Assembly (NCBI GenBank): GCA_009268125.1
Contig: WBOU01000001.1
Coordinates: forward strand, 372,001-436,000
Reading direction: 5' to 3'
Source: Chloroflexia bacterium SDU3-3
Lineage (GTDB): Bacteria > Chloroflexota > Chloroflexia > Chloroflexales > Roseiflexaceae
Length of the DNA stretch: 64,000 nucleotides
Program-made: the position numbers and the translations under genes
The notes under the pieces: model-generated
What the model was told of the DNA's origin: nothing
Databases searched by the model: none
What the model saw: the letters and a program-made list of their open reading frames with translations, nothing else
Shown: piece after piece, positions 16,903 to 25,400 of the stretch
Layout of the letters: the number at the start of each line of letters is the position of its first letter
Numbering within the stretch: position 1 is the stretch's first letter

Positions 16903-16989
16903 GCCGATAGGCGCTCCTATCCGCGCACGAGCGGCGCATCCTACCCAAGGCCGATAGCTCCTATCCGCGCACGAGCGGCGCATCCTACC
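16903..16989. repeat. Short tandem duplication
   Basis: Two copies of about 40 bp (16903-16945 and 16950-16989) share gccgatag, ctcctatccgcgcacgag and cggcgcatcctacc. They differ only by an extra gcg in the first. The block is non-coding, between the peptidase gene and the gene at 17153. Confidence 0.85.
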
Positions 16990-17152
16990 ATGGTCAGATA
17001 TGCTCATTCCAACGGGGTATATTCCTCCTCCACGACTGCAGGAGTCCGATAATCAGCCGCCGCGTCGCGTTTGGGTAAGTGTCAATGAGCAACCGCTCAG
17101 GCGAAACCGAGCAGCGACTGCTGCAATCTGAACAACGAGGAGACAGGAGACC

Positions 17153-17554
17153 ATGGACCGACGACTTTCGACCAGCGTGGTGATCGACGGGGTGGATGAC
17201 GAGACCTTCGGCTCGAACGAGTACGGCCACCTAGAGGACACCACCGAGGCCATTCTCAGCGAGACCAGCCAGCCCGCCAACGTGCTCTCCAGCGAGCTGC
17301 GCTTCGGCGGCGAGGTGCGGATCGAGCTTGACCTGATCGGCCAGCTGCGCACCAACGGCGACGTGCTGGTGCAGGGCACGGCCAAGCTGTTCGAGGGCAC
17401 CAGCGAGAACACCAACGACCTGGACGGCACCAAGAACTTCAGCGTGCTGGTCCCGGCGGGCAAGCTGGTGAACACCAAGCAAGTGGTGAAGAACACCGAC
17501 GAGGGCGGCGACTACGCCACCATCCGCATCAACTTCGCCAACTTCCCGGCCTAG
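17153..17554 (+). CDS. Acidic beta-rich protein of unknown function
   Basis: 133 residues, ATG at 17153 behind gaggagacaggaga. It is strongly acidic and predicted mostly beta: RFGGEVRIELDLIGQLR, GDVLVQGTAKLFEG, NFSVLVPAGKLV and YATIRINFANFPA. Regular alternation suggests a small sandwich or lectin-like fold. It has no signal peptide, transmembrane segment or cysteines, and a terminator follows directly, so it is a monocistronic gene. I do not recognise the family. Confidence 0.78.
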   Translation: MDRRLSTSVVIDGVDDETFGSNEYGHLEDTTEAILSETSQPANVLSSELRFGGEVRIELDLIGQLRTNGDVLVQGTAKLFEGTSENTNDLDGTKNFSVLVPAGKLVNTKQVVKNTDEGGDYATIRINFANFPA

Positions 17555-17570
17555 CCGGCAGCATACGCGA

Positions 17571-17610
17571 AGCGCCCTGGATCGCAGGCTTGCGATCCAG
17601 GGCGCTTTGT
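17571..17610. terminator. Strong bidirectional terminator
   Basis: A perfect 16-bp stem (17571-17586 with 17591-17606) with the loop ggct, then ttgt. It separates the gene ending at 17554 from the convergent binding-protein gene ending at 17635. Confidence 0.85.
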
Positions 17611-17634
17611 ATATCCAGGCAGCAGGCGAAAGGC

Positions 17635-19017
17635 CTACTTTGCCGACTTGAAGACCTCCGCCGCCTGCGACCGGATCTGGGCCGCAGCATCGGCGGGGGA
17701 CAGCTCGCCTTTCAGCACCTGCGTGGTGGTCTTGCCATACACGCCGCTGGATATCTGCGAGTGGAACGGCGGCGGCGGCGAGTCAAGCGGCGACGACACC
17801 GACTCGACCTCGGTGATATATTTGAACACCTGCTGCTGCATCGGCATCAGGCCGCCCTTGATCGCGCTGCGCACCTTGGGCACGATCGGCACACCGCGCT
17901 CGGCGGCCAGGATGACGTTGGCCTCGGGCGAATTGAGGAAGAAGTTGATAAACAGCGCCGCCTCGTCGGGGTGCTTGGTGGTGGATGGGATGGAGAAGAA
18001 CATCGACGGCTTGAGGTAGACGCCCTCGCTGCCCCCGGCCACGCGCGGCGTCTGAACCAGCGCCAGCTCGCGGCCAGCGGCGGCGGCCACTGCCTCGGCC
18101 TGGTTGCTCCACGAGAGCTTCATCGCCGCCTCGCCGGTGACGATCATCGACTCCTCCAGCTTGGTGGTGCCGCGCTCCTCATCAGCCTTCATCGAGGTCA
18201 TCGCGCCCGAGGCCTGCATATCGACCAGCATCTGAAAGAACTGCGCGGCCACCGCATCGTCGGTGTAGCCCAGGTCGCTGCCCTGCTGGTTATACATCGA
18301 CTGGCCATGCTCTTTCAGGTAGAGGTTGAAGAAATCGTAGTTGGAAAAGCGCTCGACGCCGTAGATCCCCAGCTTCTGGTGGATGGTGGTGGCCGCCTGC
18401 TCGAAGTCCTTCCATGTCCAGTCGGAGGTCGGCTCGGCCACACCCGCCGCCTTGAACTTGGCCGGGTCGTAGATCAGCGTGATCGCGTTGGTGCCCAGCG
18501 AGACGCCATACAGCTTCTCGCCCTTGCGCCCGCCCGCCAGCTGCTCATCGGCCACCTTGTCCAGCTGGATAACCCCCGACGCCACATAGGGGTTCAGCGA
18601 GAGCAGGTTACCCTGCGACACCCAGCTGTCCATGAACGCGTAGTCCTGCTGCATCACATCGGGCAGTTTGCCCTCGGTCGCCTCGGTGTTGAGCTGCGGC
18701 CAGTAGTCGCGCACCTCGGCATACTCGGGGGCAATTTTGATATGTGGGTATTCTTGCTCGAACAGCTTGATCACCGCAAGCGTGCGCTCGTTGCGGGTGG
18801 GCGAGCCCCACCATGCGACGCGCAGAGTCACTGGCTCGGCGCTGGTGGCGGCGGGGGCAGCCGTCTCGGCGGCGACGACAGCCGCAGCCGTCGCAGAAGA
18901 ATCAGCAGGGGTAGAAGCGACAGATGGCTGAGTCCCAGTAGCTGGCACGCCACACGCGGCAAGAAACGCCGAGCTGAGCAGCACAGCCGAGGCTACCCAA
19001 GACGTCATTCCCTTCAT
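17635..19017 (-). CDS. ABC sugar-binding lipoprotein (paralogue 1)
   Basis: 460 residues from the ATG at 19017 with aaggag 8 bp upstream. Signal peptide with lipobox LAAC, then an Ala/Thr linker and a CUT1-type extracellular solute-binding domain (VTLRVAWWGSPTRNERTLAVIKLFEQEYP, LPDVMQQDYAF, YGVSLGTNAITLIYDPAKFKAAGVAEPTSDWTWKDFEQAA and so on, in pieces). It binds an oligosaccharide or sugar outside the membrane for an ABC importer. No permease is adjacent. It is closely related to the next gene upstream (19375-20739) along its whole length, evidently by tandem duplication. Confidence 0.93.
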   Translation of the reverse strand: MKGMTSWVASAVLLSSAFLAACGVPATGTQPSVASTPADSSATAAAVVAAETAAPAATSAEPVTLRVAWWGSPTRNERTLAVIKLFEQEYPHIKIAPEYAEVRDYWPQLNTEATEGKLPDVMQQDYAFMDSWVSQGNLLSLNPYVASGVIQLDKVADEQLAGGRKGEKLYGVSLGTNAITLIYDPAKFKAAGVAEPTSDWTWKDFEQAATTIHQKLGIYGVERFSNYDFFNLYLKEHGQSMYNQQGSDLGYTDDAVAAQFFQMLVDMQASGAMTSMKADEERGTTKLEESMIVTGEAAMKLSWSNQAEAVAAAAGRELALVQTPRVAGGSEGVYLKPSMFFSIPSTTKHPDEAALFINFFLNSPEANVILAAERGVPIVPKVRSAIKGGLMPMQQQVFKYITEVESVSSPLDSPPPPFHSQISSGVYGKTTTQVLKGELSPADAAAQIRSQAAEVFKSAK

Positions 19018-19312
19018 CAATGGTCTCCTTAGCATAGGGGCAGAAAACGAACAATTGCCACTACATGATCCAGCCAGCGTGGCGAGCGCGGTCGATCTGC
19101 TCCTATAGCGCAGCCCACAGATGCCCACCAGGATCGACATGGATCAAAGCCTTGTTCAGAACATCTCACTCTCTCATAGTATACCCGGATAATTACCAAT
19201 TTCTGTTAACGGTCTTATCATCTTTACCCTGACAATTTTCTCACCCTGGACCAGCGATCGGCTCGCTTCATGGCCTACACTGGCCCGCCACAAGGCATAG
19301 CTCGCGCTCAGC

Positions 19313-19350
19313 AAAAAAACATCGGGCCAGCCCTGCGGAGCTAGCCCGAT
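19313..19350 (-). terminator. Terminator of the second binding-protein gene
   Basis: On the minus strand ATCGGGC-t-AGC pairs with GCT-g-GCCCGAT, followed by GTTTTTTT. It lies 25 bp after the stop at 19375, so the two binding-protein genes are probably separate transcripts. The rest of the gap to 19017 is AT-richer promoter-like DNA without a gene. Confidence 0.8.
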
Positions 19351-19374
19351 AGTGTGCCCACGGTCAGCGGTCTG

Positions 19375-20739
19375 CTATTTTTCCTGTAGGATCGCGGTGA
19401 GCTGAGCTCGCAGCTGCGCAGCCGCCTCGTCGGCAGTGATCTGGCCGCTCAGCAGCTGGTTGATCAGCGGATCATAGATCTCGGCTGAGATCTTGGCAAA
19501 GCTCGTCGGGTCGGGCGGGTTGAGCGGCGAGGCCACCGTCTCGACCTCACCAATATACCGGAAGACCTCCTGCTGCATGGGGAGCAGGTTGGGCTTGATC
19601 GCCTTACGTACTGCGGGGATAATCGGCACGCCCCGCTCGGCAGCCAGGATCGTGTTGGCCTCGGGCGAGTTGATGAAAAAATCGATAAAGAGCGCTGCCG
19701 CATCGGGGTGCTGCGTCTTCGACGATATCGAGAAGAACATCGACGGCTTGAGGAACAGGCCCTCGCTGCCCTCCGCCACGCGCGGCGTCTGCACCAGCGC
19801 CAGCTGATGCTCGGGATTTGCGGCGGAAAGCGCCACCGCCTGGTTGCTCCAGAGCATCTTCATCGCGGCCTTGTTATTCACGATCAGCGACTCCTCTAGG
19901 GCGAGGCCCCCCCGAGAGGAGTCGGTCTCCAGCGGGGCCATCGCTCCCGACGCATCCAGATCGACCAGAAGTTGGAAAAACGAGGACGCTAGTCTATCAT
20001 CGGTATAGCCAAGGCCCGTTCTCTGATCATTGTAGGGCCATTTGCCATGCTCTTTCAGGTAGATTTTGAGAACATCGAGGTTCGAGATCTGCTCGACGCC
20101 ATAGATGCCCAGCTTGTCGTGGAGCGTGGTGGCCGCCTGCTTGAAGTCGTCCCAGGTCCAGTCGGCGGTCGGCTCGGCCACGCCCGCCGCCTTGAACTGC
20201 GCCGGGTCGTAGAGCAGCGTGATCGCATTGGTACCCAGCGAGATGCCATACATCTGGTCGCCGATACGCCCACCGGCCAGCTGCTCATCCGCCACACCAT
20301 CCAGGTGGATATCTTTCTCCGAGACGTAGCGGTTGAGCGAGAGCAGCTTGCCCTTGGAAACCCACTCGCCGATCCGCGAGTAGTCCTGTTGGATCACATC
20401 GATGGTCGTCCCCTCGGCCTCCTGCTTGCCCAGCAGATCCCAGTAGTCTTTAAAATCGACGTAGACCGGAACAACTGTGACGTTCGGGTGCGCTTTCTCA
20501 AACAGATCGATGACCTGAAGCGTGCGATCATGGCGATTTTTGCTGCCCCACCACGCGACACGCAGCGTCACAGGGGCGCTGGTGCCTGCGGTGGGGGTGG
20601 GGGCGCTGGTGCTCGCGGGGGGAGGCGTTGCCGCCTGGGTGGGCTGGGGTGTCGCTGCCGCCGGGGCCATGGTACACGAGGCGAGGAGCATACAGAGCAG
20701 CGACGCAGCTGACGCGATCCATGGCCTGTTGATCTTCAT
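19375..20739 (-). CDS. ABC sugar-binding lipoprotein (paralogue 2)
   Basis: 454 residues from the ATG at 20739 (gaggagag upstream). Lipobox LLASC is followed by a Thr/Pro linker. The CUT1-type binding domain is parallel to that of the preceding paralogue: VTLRVAWWGSKNRHDRTLQ, then GISLGTNAITLLYDPAQFKA and AERGVPIIPAVRKAI. Again no permease or ATPase is adjacent. Divergence between the two is largest in the linker and in the middle, where ligand contacts lie, so they may bind different sugars or serve a shared remote importer. Confidence 0.93.
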   Translation of the reverse strand: MKINRPWIASAASLLCMLLASCTMAPAAATPQPTQAATPPPASTSAPTPTAGTSAPVTLRVAWWGSKNRHDRTLQVIDLFEKAHPNVTVVPVYVDFKDYWDLLGKQEAEGTTIDVIQQDYSRIGEWVSKGKLLSLNRYVSEKDIHLDGVADEQLAGGRIGDQMYGISLGTNAITLLYDPAQFKAAGVAEPTADWTWDDFKQAATTLHDKLGIYGVEQISNLDVLKIYLKEHGKWPYNDQRTGLGYTDDRLASSFFQLLVDLDASGAMAPLETDSSRGGLALEESLIVNNKAAMKMLWSNQAVALSAANPEHQLALVQTPRVAEGSEGLFLKPSMFFSISSKTQHPDAAALFIDFFINSPEANTILAAERGVPIIPAVRKAIKPNLLPMQQEVFRYIGEVETVASPLNPPDPTSFAKISAEIYDPLINQLLSGQITADEAAAQLRAQLTAILQEK

Positions 20740-21270
20740 CGGAGCTCTCCTCAAATAAACCATACTGCGTGGCGCAAGCGGTGGTACAAGCGATGTGGTA
20801 TCCGCCGTTAATAGAACGCTAGTGTACCGCAGGGCAATTACCTATGCTTACCTTACAGCGCTTGGCACTTGGCGCTCCCGCCTGGTCAGCTGGCGATGAT
20901 CCTGCATTGCCGACATCACCCGCAATCCGATGCACGCACTGCCGCACCATGGATGTAGGGGCGGGTCTGGTGCCCGCCCCATTGCAACCCACCGCAGGCA
21001 TCGAACGCCAACCGATGAGCACGGTACGTGGCGATGCTGATCGGCTTCGCGTTCATCGGCGTCATCGAACGCCTCGGCGATGGATACAATGAAACACGTA
21101 GAGGCGGGCACGAGACCCGCCCCTACGTCAACGATCGCATCGCACCCATGCCCACCTGCTGCCGTGGCACCCACCAGGCTGCCCCGGCACGCGGTATCGC
21201 GCCATCTGCTGCATCGGAATGGCCCGCCCGAAAAAGTAGCACCTGTTGAGGGCATCAACCCCAACCGCCC
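20740..21270. other. Gene-free region containing the MITE-like element
   Basis: No coding region is supported. The core is the 172-bp element at 20955-21126. Beyond it, the stretch near 21231 (gaaaaagtagcacctgttga) resembles sequence near 1490. Upstream of the binding-protein gene the minus strand is promoter-like, but I could not place a convincing box pair. Confidence 0.5.
20955..21126. mobile_element. MITE-like element, copy 1
   Basis: 172 bp with terminal inverted repeats of 24 bp (20955-20978 and 21103-21126; one mismatch) beginning gtaggggcgggtc. It shares its interior with the copy at 42620-42792 (gcaggcatcgaacgccaacc and gcgttcatcggcgtcatcga). It has no coding capacity, so any movement would need a transposase from elsewhere. 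Each terminus can also fold on itself (gggcggg...cccgccc). Confidence 0.75.
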
Positions 21271-22140
21271 TTATACGCGCTCGCGGAGCGCGTCGGCGAT
21301 CTGCCGCAGATCTGGGCGGTCGCGGTCGATCCGGCGGGTCGCAAGCCACAGCTCGTTGGTGGCAGGCTGGGGCGCGCGCCACAGCTCGTGGATACGGCCC
21401 TCGGCTAGGGCCTGGCGGCAGAGATAGGCGGGCAGCACGCTCAGGCCGTGGCCCAGCGCCACCGCCTCGACCAGAATGCGTAGATCGGGGATGATCACCG
21501 CCGGGCGGAAGGGCGGGCGTACCTGAAAGTGCTGCCGCCAGAAGCGACGGATGATCGGCAGGTCGGCGGCGTAGCTGAGCCAGGGCTGGACCGACATCCA
21601 GCGCTGCAGCTGCTCGACATCGCCCTCGGGCGGCACATGGCCGCTGGCCGCAATCAGGATGAACTCCTCCTCGGCAAACAGCGTGTAGTCCACCTGCATG
21701 GCTGGCACCCGCTGCGAGGAGATCACCAGATCTAGCTCGCCCTGCTCCAACAGCGGGATGAGCGCCTGCGGCATGCCGAACTGCACCGCCAGCCGCAGCG
21801 GCAGCGGCAGCAGCTTGGCCATGGCAACCTGGCCGATGTACTCGGGCGGGCCGCCCACCCGCACCAGCGGGCGCTCGTCGGCGGCGAGGCGCAGCTGCTG
21901 ACTGGTTATGTCGAGCGCATCCAGCGCAGGCGCGACCTGGGTGTAGAGCTCCTTGGCATACTCGGTGGGTAGCATCCGGCGCGGCAGGCGCTGAAATAGC
22001 GGCTGGCCCACCGCATGCTCAAGCGCGGCCAGGTGCTGGCTGACCGCAGGCTGGGTCAGGAAGCGCGCCTTGGCCGCCCGCGACACGCTGCCCGTGCGGT
22101 AGATCGCAATGAAACTCTGGTACCATGTGAGGTCGATCAT
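21271..22140 (-). CDS. LysR-family transcriptional regulator
   Basis: 289 residues, normal for the family. The N-terminal winged helix (residues 1-60) reads WYQSFIAIYRTGSVSRAAKA and FLTQPAVSQHLAALEHAVGQ, and the effector domain runs from about 90 to the end (LVRVGGPPEYIG, ELDLVISSQRVP, ALGHGLSVLPAYL). It is divergent from the DJ-1/PfpI gene with a 117-bp intergenic region that contains a T-N11-A box, so it probably activates that gene and represses itself. The co-inducer is unknown. Confidence 0.95.
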   Translation of the reverse strand: MIDLTWYQSFIAIYRTGSVSRAAKARFLTQPAVSQHLAALEHAVGQPLFQRLPRRMLPTEYAKELYTQVAPALDALDITSQQLRLAADERPLVRVGGPPEYIGQVAMAKLLPLPLRLAVQFGMPQALIPLLEQGELDLVISSQRVPAMQVDYTLFAEEEFILIAASGHVPPEGDVEQLQRWMSVQPWLSYAADLPIIRRFWRQHFQVRPPFRPAVIIPDLRILVEAVALGHGLSVLPAYLCRQALAEGRIHELWRAPQPATNELWLATRRIDRDRPDLRQIADALRERV

Positions 22141-22148
22141 AAATAATC

Positions 22149-22203
22149 TTATGGTTTGGCGATAAAATGATTATTTGAATTATAGCATCTCGCCCACTAT
22201 ACT
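22149..22203 (+). promoter_or_regulatory. LysR box and promoter of the DJ-1-like gene
   Basis: TTAT-N9-ATAA at 22149-22165 is a classic T-N11-A LysR site, flanked by ataatc (22143-22148) and gattat (22169-22174). It is followed directly by TTGAAT (22175-22180), a 17-bp spacer and TATACT (22198-22203). The box ends ten bases before the -35, the usual place for an activator site. Confidence 0.75.
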
Positions 22204-22257
22204 CAGGCTATCGAGCGGCGATAGCGCCGCATACGATCAAAAAAGAGGTAGCAGATA

Positions 22258-22926
22258 ATGGCAAAACGTATTCTGATGGTCGTCACCAGCCACGATATCA
22301 TCCCAGCAACCAACACACCGACCGGGCTCTGGTTCGAAGAGTTCGCAACGCCGTACAACATCCTGCGCGAGGCCGGGGTGGCGATCACCACCGCAAGCCC
22401 CAGGGGCGGCGTGGTGCCGATCGACCCCAACAGCCTGCCCGTGCCCGACGACGCGCAGGATGCCTACGCGGCGCTCCAGCAGACCCTGCCGCTCGCCGAG
22501 GTCAGCGCCGCTGGGTTCGACGCGATCTTTCTGCCGGGCGGTCACGGCACCATGTTCGACCTGCCCGAGAGCGGCGCGCTGCACCAGCTGCTGCGCGCCT
22601 TCGCCGAGGGCGATAAGGTGATAGCGGCAGTATGCCACGGCCCCGCAGGCCTGGTCGGCGCGACGCTCTCCGACGGCACACCGCTGGTGGCGGGCAAGAC
22701 CATCACCGCGTTCACCAACGACGAGGAGGAGGCCGCCCAGCACACCAACGATATGCCATTTTTGCTGGAGTCGCGGCTGCGCGAGCTGGGCGCGGTCTTC
22801 GTGCCCCAGCCCAACTGGAGCGACCACATCGAGCAGGATGGCAAGCTGATCACCGGCCAGAACCCGCAGTCGAGCGCCAGCATCGCCAGGGCGGTGGCAG
22901 ATGCGCTGGCCGCCGTGGCGGCGTAG
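22258..22926 (+). CDS. DJ-1/PfpI family (Hsp31-like) protein
   Basis: 222 residues with gaggtag upstream of the ATG. It carries the family's active-site elements: TGLWFEEFATPY with Glu27/28, FLPGGHGTMFDLP, and the nucleophilic elbow AVCHGPAGL with C126 followed by H127. TNDEEEAAQHTNDMPFLLE resembles Hsp31/glyoxalase III members. Likely functions are glutathione-independent glyoxalase or protein/aldehyde repair in the cytosol. Control by the divergent LysR regulator is inferred from the intergenic box. Confidence 0.92.
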   Translation: MAKRILMVVTSHDIIPATNTPTGLWFEEFATPYNILREAGVAITTASPRGGVVPIDPNSLPVPDDAQDAYAALQQTLPLAEVSAAGFDAIFLPGGHGTMFDLPESGALHQLLRAFAEGDKVIAAVCHGPAGLVGATLSDGTPLVAGKTITAFTNDEEEAAQHTNDMPFLLESRLRELGAVFVPQPNWSDHIEQDGKLITGQNPQSSASIARAVADALAAVAA

Positions 22927-22933
22927 CAGCAAC

Positions 22934-22978
22934 ATACCAATGCCCCAGGCCGCAGTGTGCGGCCTGGGGCATTGGTAT
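22934..22978. terminator. Perfect 21-bp hairpin between convergent genes
   Basis: Arms 22934-22954 and 22958-22978 pair completely around gtg. A short loop and the long GC core (ccccaggccgca) make it a strong bidirectional stop for the DJ-1-like and DAHP synthase genes. Confidence 0.85.
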
Positions 22979-23001
22979 ATCGCATAGAGAAGCGCAGGCA
23001 G

Positions 23002-24114
23002 CTAGCTGGCGCTCGCCGCACGGCGGGCCTGCACCGCGCCCGCCAGCTCGCGCAGCACCTGCACGGTGGTCTCCCAGCTCATGCAGCTGTCGGTGATGCT
23101 CTGGCCATAGACCAGCTGCTTGGGGTCATCCAGATCCTGCCGCCCCTCCACCAGAAAGCTCTCCAGCATCACGCCCACGATCCCGCGCTCGCCCTCGGCC
23201 ACCTGCGCGGCGATCTCACTGGCCACCACCGGCTGGCGGCGGAAGTCCTTGCGGCTGTTGTCGTGGCTGGCATCGATGATCACGCGCTCGGGCAGGGCGG
23301 CCTTGCGCAGCCCCGCCAGCGTGCTCTGCACGCTCTCGCGGTCGTAGTTGGGGCTGGTGCGCCCGCCGCGCAGCACCACGTGGCAGTCGGGGTTGCTGCG
23401 GGTGGTGACAATGGCCGCCAGGCCCTGCTCGGTAACGCTCAGGAAGCTGTGCGCGGCCCCGGCGGCGCGGATGGCGTCGATCGCCATCTGCACGCTGCCG
23501 CCCGTGCCGTTCTTGAAGCCCACCGGCATCGACAGACCCGACGCGAGGTTGCGGTGCACCTGGCTCTCGGTGGTGCGCGCCCCGATGGCCGCCCAGCTGA
23601 CGGCATCGGCGAAGAACTGCGGCGAGATCGGGTCGACAAACTCGCAGCTGACCGGCAGGCCAAGCTCGACAATATCGATCAGCAGGCGGCGGCCCATGCG
23701 CAGGCCGTCATTCACCGCAAAGCTGCCATCCAGGTAGGGGTCGCTGATCAGGCCGCGCCAGCCGACGGTGGTGCGCGGCTTCTCGAAGTAGACCCGCATC
23801 ACCAGCAGCAGGTCGCGCTCGAACTCGGGCAGCGCAGCGGCCAGCCGCCGCGCGTACTCCAGCGCCGCCGTGGTGTCGTGCACCGAGCACGGGCCGACCA
23901 CCACGATCAGCCGGTCGTCGCGCCGATCGAGGATGTTCACCATCTCCTCGCGATGCCCGCTCACGGTTCGCGAGGCCGCTGGCTTCAGCGGCAGCTCTTC
24001 CATCAGGATGGCTGGCGGCAGCAGGGGCCGGTAGCCCACAATGCGCAGGTCGCGGGTGCGCGGCGTCGCGTCCGCATCCGATGCGTGGCGCGGTTCGCCA
24101 CTGGTATTGGTCAT
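23002..24114 (-). CDS. 3-deoxy-7-phosphoheptulonate (DAHP) synthase, class I
   Basis: 370 residues, AroF/AroG type. It condenses phosphoenolpyruvate and erythrose 4-phosphate, the first step of the shikimate pathway. Diagnostic blocks are IVVVGPCSVHDTTAALEYA, MRVYFEKPRTTVGWRGLISD, SWAAIGARTTESQVHR, MPVGFKNGTGGSVQMAIDAI and VIIDASHDNS. The N-terminal extension (TSGEPRHASDADATPRTRD) precedes RIVGYRPLLPP, the segment involved in feedback control in the E. coli enzymes. The gene is isolated from other aromatic genes. Confidence 0.96.
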   Translation of the reverse strand: MTNTSGEPRHASDADATPRTRDLRIVGYRPLLPPAILMEELPLKPAASRTVSGHREEMVNILDRRDDRLIVVVGPCSVHDTTAALEYARRLAAALPEFERDLLLVMRVYFEKPRTTVGWRGLISDPYLDGSFAVNDGLRMGRRLLIDIVELGLPVSCEFVDPISPQFFADAVSWAAIGARTTESQVHRNLASGLSMPVGFKNGTGGSVQMAIDAIRAAGAAHSFLSVTEQGLAAIVTTRSNPDCHVVLRGGRTSPNYDRESVQSTLAGLRKAALPERVIIDASHDNSRKDFRRQPVVASEIAAQVAEGERGIVGVMLESFLVEGRQDLDDPKQLVYGQSITDSCMSWETTVQVLRELAGAVQARRAASAS

Positions 24115-24208
24115 GTCCGTGTGCTCCGCTTCTGTTCAGTATCGTCACATCTCCGCAGCACTGCAGGATACCATACTGTGGGCCTGCAGCCTGCAGCGAT
24201 CAAAAACG

Positions 24209-24571
24209 CTAGGCCGCAGGCTCGTCGATCGGCTCCCAGCTGTCCAGATCGTCGCCGTGCCACTGGTGGCGCAGCTGGTGCCAGCTGGCCATATCGCGCT
24301 CCTGCGGGCTAAAGCGGCTGATCAGGTACTCGATGAAGGCCTCGCGCCCGGGGTCGCCCGCCAGGATGAGCGCATACTCGCCCTGGGGGTCTACCAGCAC
24401 ATATTCCTGACCCCCATCAGCAGCGGCCCGCGATTCGATCGTAAAAAAGACGCCAAACGAGCGCGGGTTCTGAACCAGCAGATAGGCGTCATAGATCGAT
24501 CGGTAGCTGAACTCGCGCTCCTCGTCAAGCACATAATCCACCCAGTCCTCGTAGCTGTAAAATTCTTTCAT
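24209..24571 (-). CDS. Uncharacterised acidic protein
   Basis: 120 residues starting MKEFYSYEDWVDYVLDEE; ATG at 24571 with ggagga upstream. The open frame continues much further upstream, but without a ribosome site and antisense to the next gene, so it was not used. It has an alternating alpha/beta pattern (SYRSIYDAYLLVQN, GVFFTIESR, EYVLVDPQGEYALILAG, REAFIEYLISRF), ending with a Trp/His-rich tail (MASWHQLRHQWHGDDLDSW). It is rich in aromatic and acidic residues. No family recognised; the composition fits an immunity-like or regulatory protein. Confidence 0.78.
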   Translation of the reverse strand: MKEFYSYEDWVDYVLDEEREFSYRSIYDAYLLVQNPRSFGVFFTIESRAAADGGQEYVLVDPQGEYALILAGDPGREAFIEYLISRFSPQERDMASWHQLRHQWHGDDLDSWEPIDEPAA

Positions 24572-24748
24572 GGCGCATTCCTCCTGCATAGCGGGGCACC
24601 AGTGCGATGCAGGGAAGTATACACCTTTACCGCGCTTGCCTTGCGCCGCGCCCGCAGCGTGGAACAAAAGCGGCAGGCAGCCGTCATACAGGCAGGCGGA
24701 CGCTGCCGATAGGCAGCTGTCGATAGGCTCTACGAAGGGAGAAAGACG

Positions 24749-25249
24749 ATGGTAGCAGCGATGCAGAATCACCGGCGGCATGTCCGCTTTTGGCTGGCGG
24801 GGGCGGTAGCGCTGCTCGTCGCGGGTGGGCTGCTGTGGGCGTGGGGGGCGGCGGCCAGCACGCCGCTGCGCAAAAACCAGCAGCTGTGGGCCGACCGTCG
24901 GCCAGCCGCGTATCAGTATGTGCTGCAGATCTCGTGCTTCTGCCCCACCCAGATCACCAGCCCGGTGCGTGTGACCGTGCGCGAAGGCATGCAGCCCGAG
25001 CTGCGCTACACCGACAGCGACGAACCGGTGGAGGCCAGCTTCTTCGCGCAGGCGGTGCCGATCGAGGGCATGTTCGCGATCATCCAGACCGCGCAGGACA
25101 ATCGCGCCGCGCGGCTGGATGTGCGCTACGACCCAGCGTATGGCTACCCCAGCCAGGTGGCGATAGATGGCGGATTCGAGATCGCCGATGATGAGATCAG
25201 CTACACCATCAGCCAGTTCTCGCCGCTGGCCGGGGAGGCCAAGCCATGA
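24749..25249 (+). CDS. DUF6174-like membrane-anchored protein
   Basis: 166 residues, ATG at 24749 (gaagggaga upstream). One transmembrane segment at about 14-36 (FWLAGAVALLVAGGLLWAW), then an extracytoplasmic domain with RPAAYQYVLQISCFCPTQIT, VRVTVREG, VEASFF, and the closing YDPAYGYPSQVAIDG and IADDEISYTISQF. This order (Tyr-rich strand, CFC motif, 'YDp.yGyP..i.id....aDdEi.y.v..f') matches the DUF6174 family of unknown function. A short gene overlaps its stop by ATGA. Confidence 0.85.
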   Translation: MVAAMQNHRRHVRFWLAGAVALLVAGGLLWAWGAAASTPLRKNQQLWADRRPAAYQYVLQISCFCPTQITSPVRVTVREGMQPELRYTDSDEPVEASFFAQAVPIEGMFAIIQTAQDNRAARLDVRYDPAYGYPSQVAIDGGFEIADDEISYTISQFSPLAGEAKP

Positions 25250-25383
25250 TCGCAGCCGAACAGCTGGACGCCCTGCTGCCTGCGCGTGGGCGGCCCTCGA
25301 CCCTGCACAGCGCGTGCTACTGGGCCGCGCCCATGGAGCAGGCGGCGCGCTCATGCTCCAGGGCGCTGGTGCGGGCGGGCTAG
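25246..25383 (+). CDS. Possible translationally coupled small protein
   Basis: 45 codons; the ATG overlaps the TGA of the preceding gene (ATGA), the usual sign of translational coupling. The text begins MIAAEQLDALLPARGRP and continues with two isolated cysteines. Codon use is Ala/Arg-rich and not distinctive. It may be a real small product or chance; no relative recognised. Confidence 0.3.
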   Translation: MIAAEQLDALLPARGRPSTLHSACYWAAPMEQAARSCSRALVRAG

Positions 25384-25400
25384 GCCGGGCAACGGGCAAA

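Noticed and set aside
17590-19032. Long rightward open frame of 480 codons
   Set aside because: It is antisense to a clear sugar-binding lipoprotein gene; its product is His/Arg/Leu-rich, as is typical for the complement of GC-rich genes, and lacks a ribosome site.
22957-24312. Rightward open frame of 451 codons
   Set aside because: Antisense to the DAHP synthase gene, which carries all family motifs. No recognisable domain.
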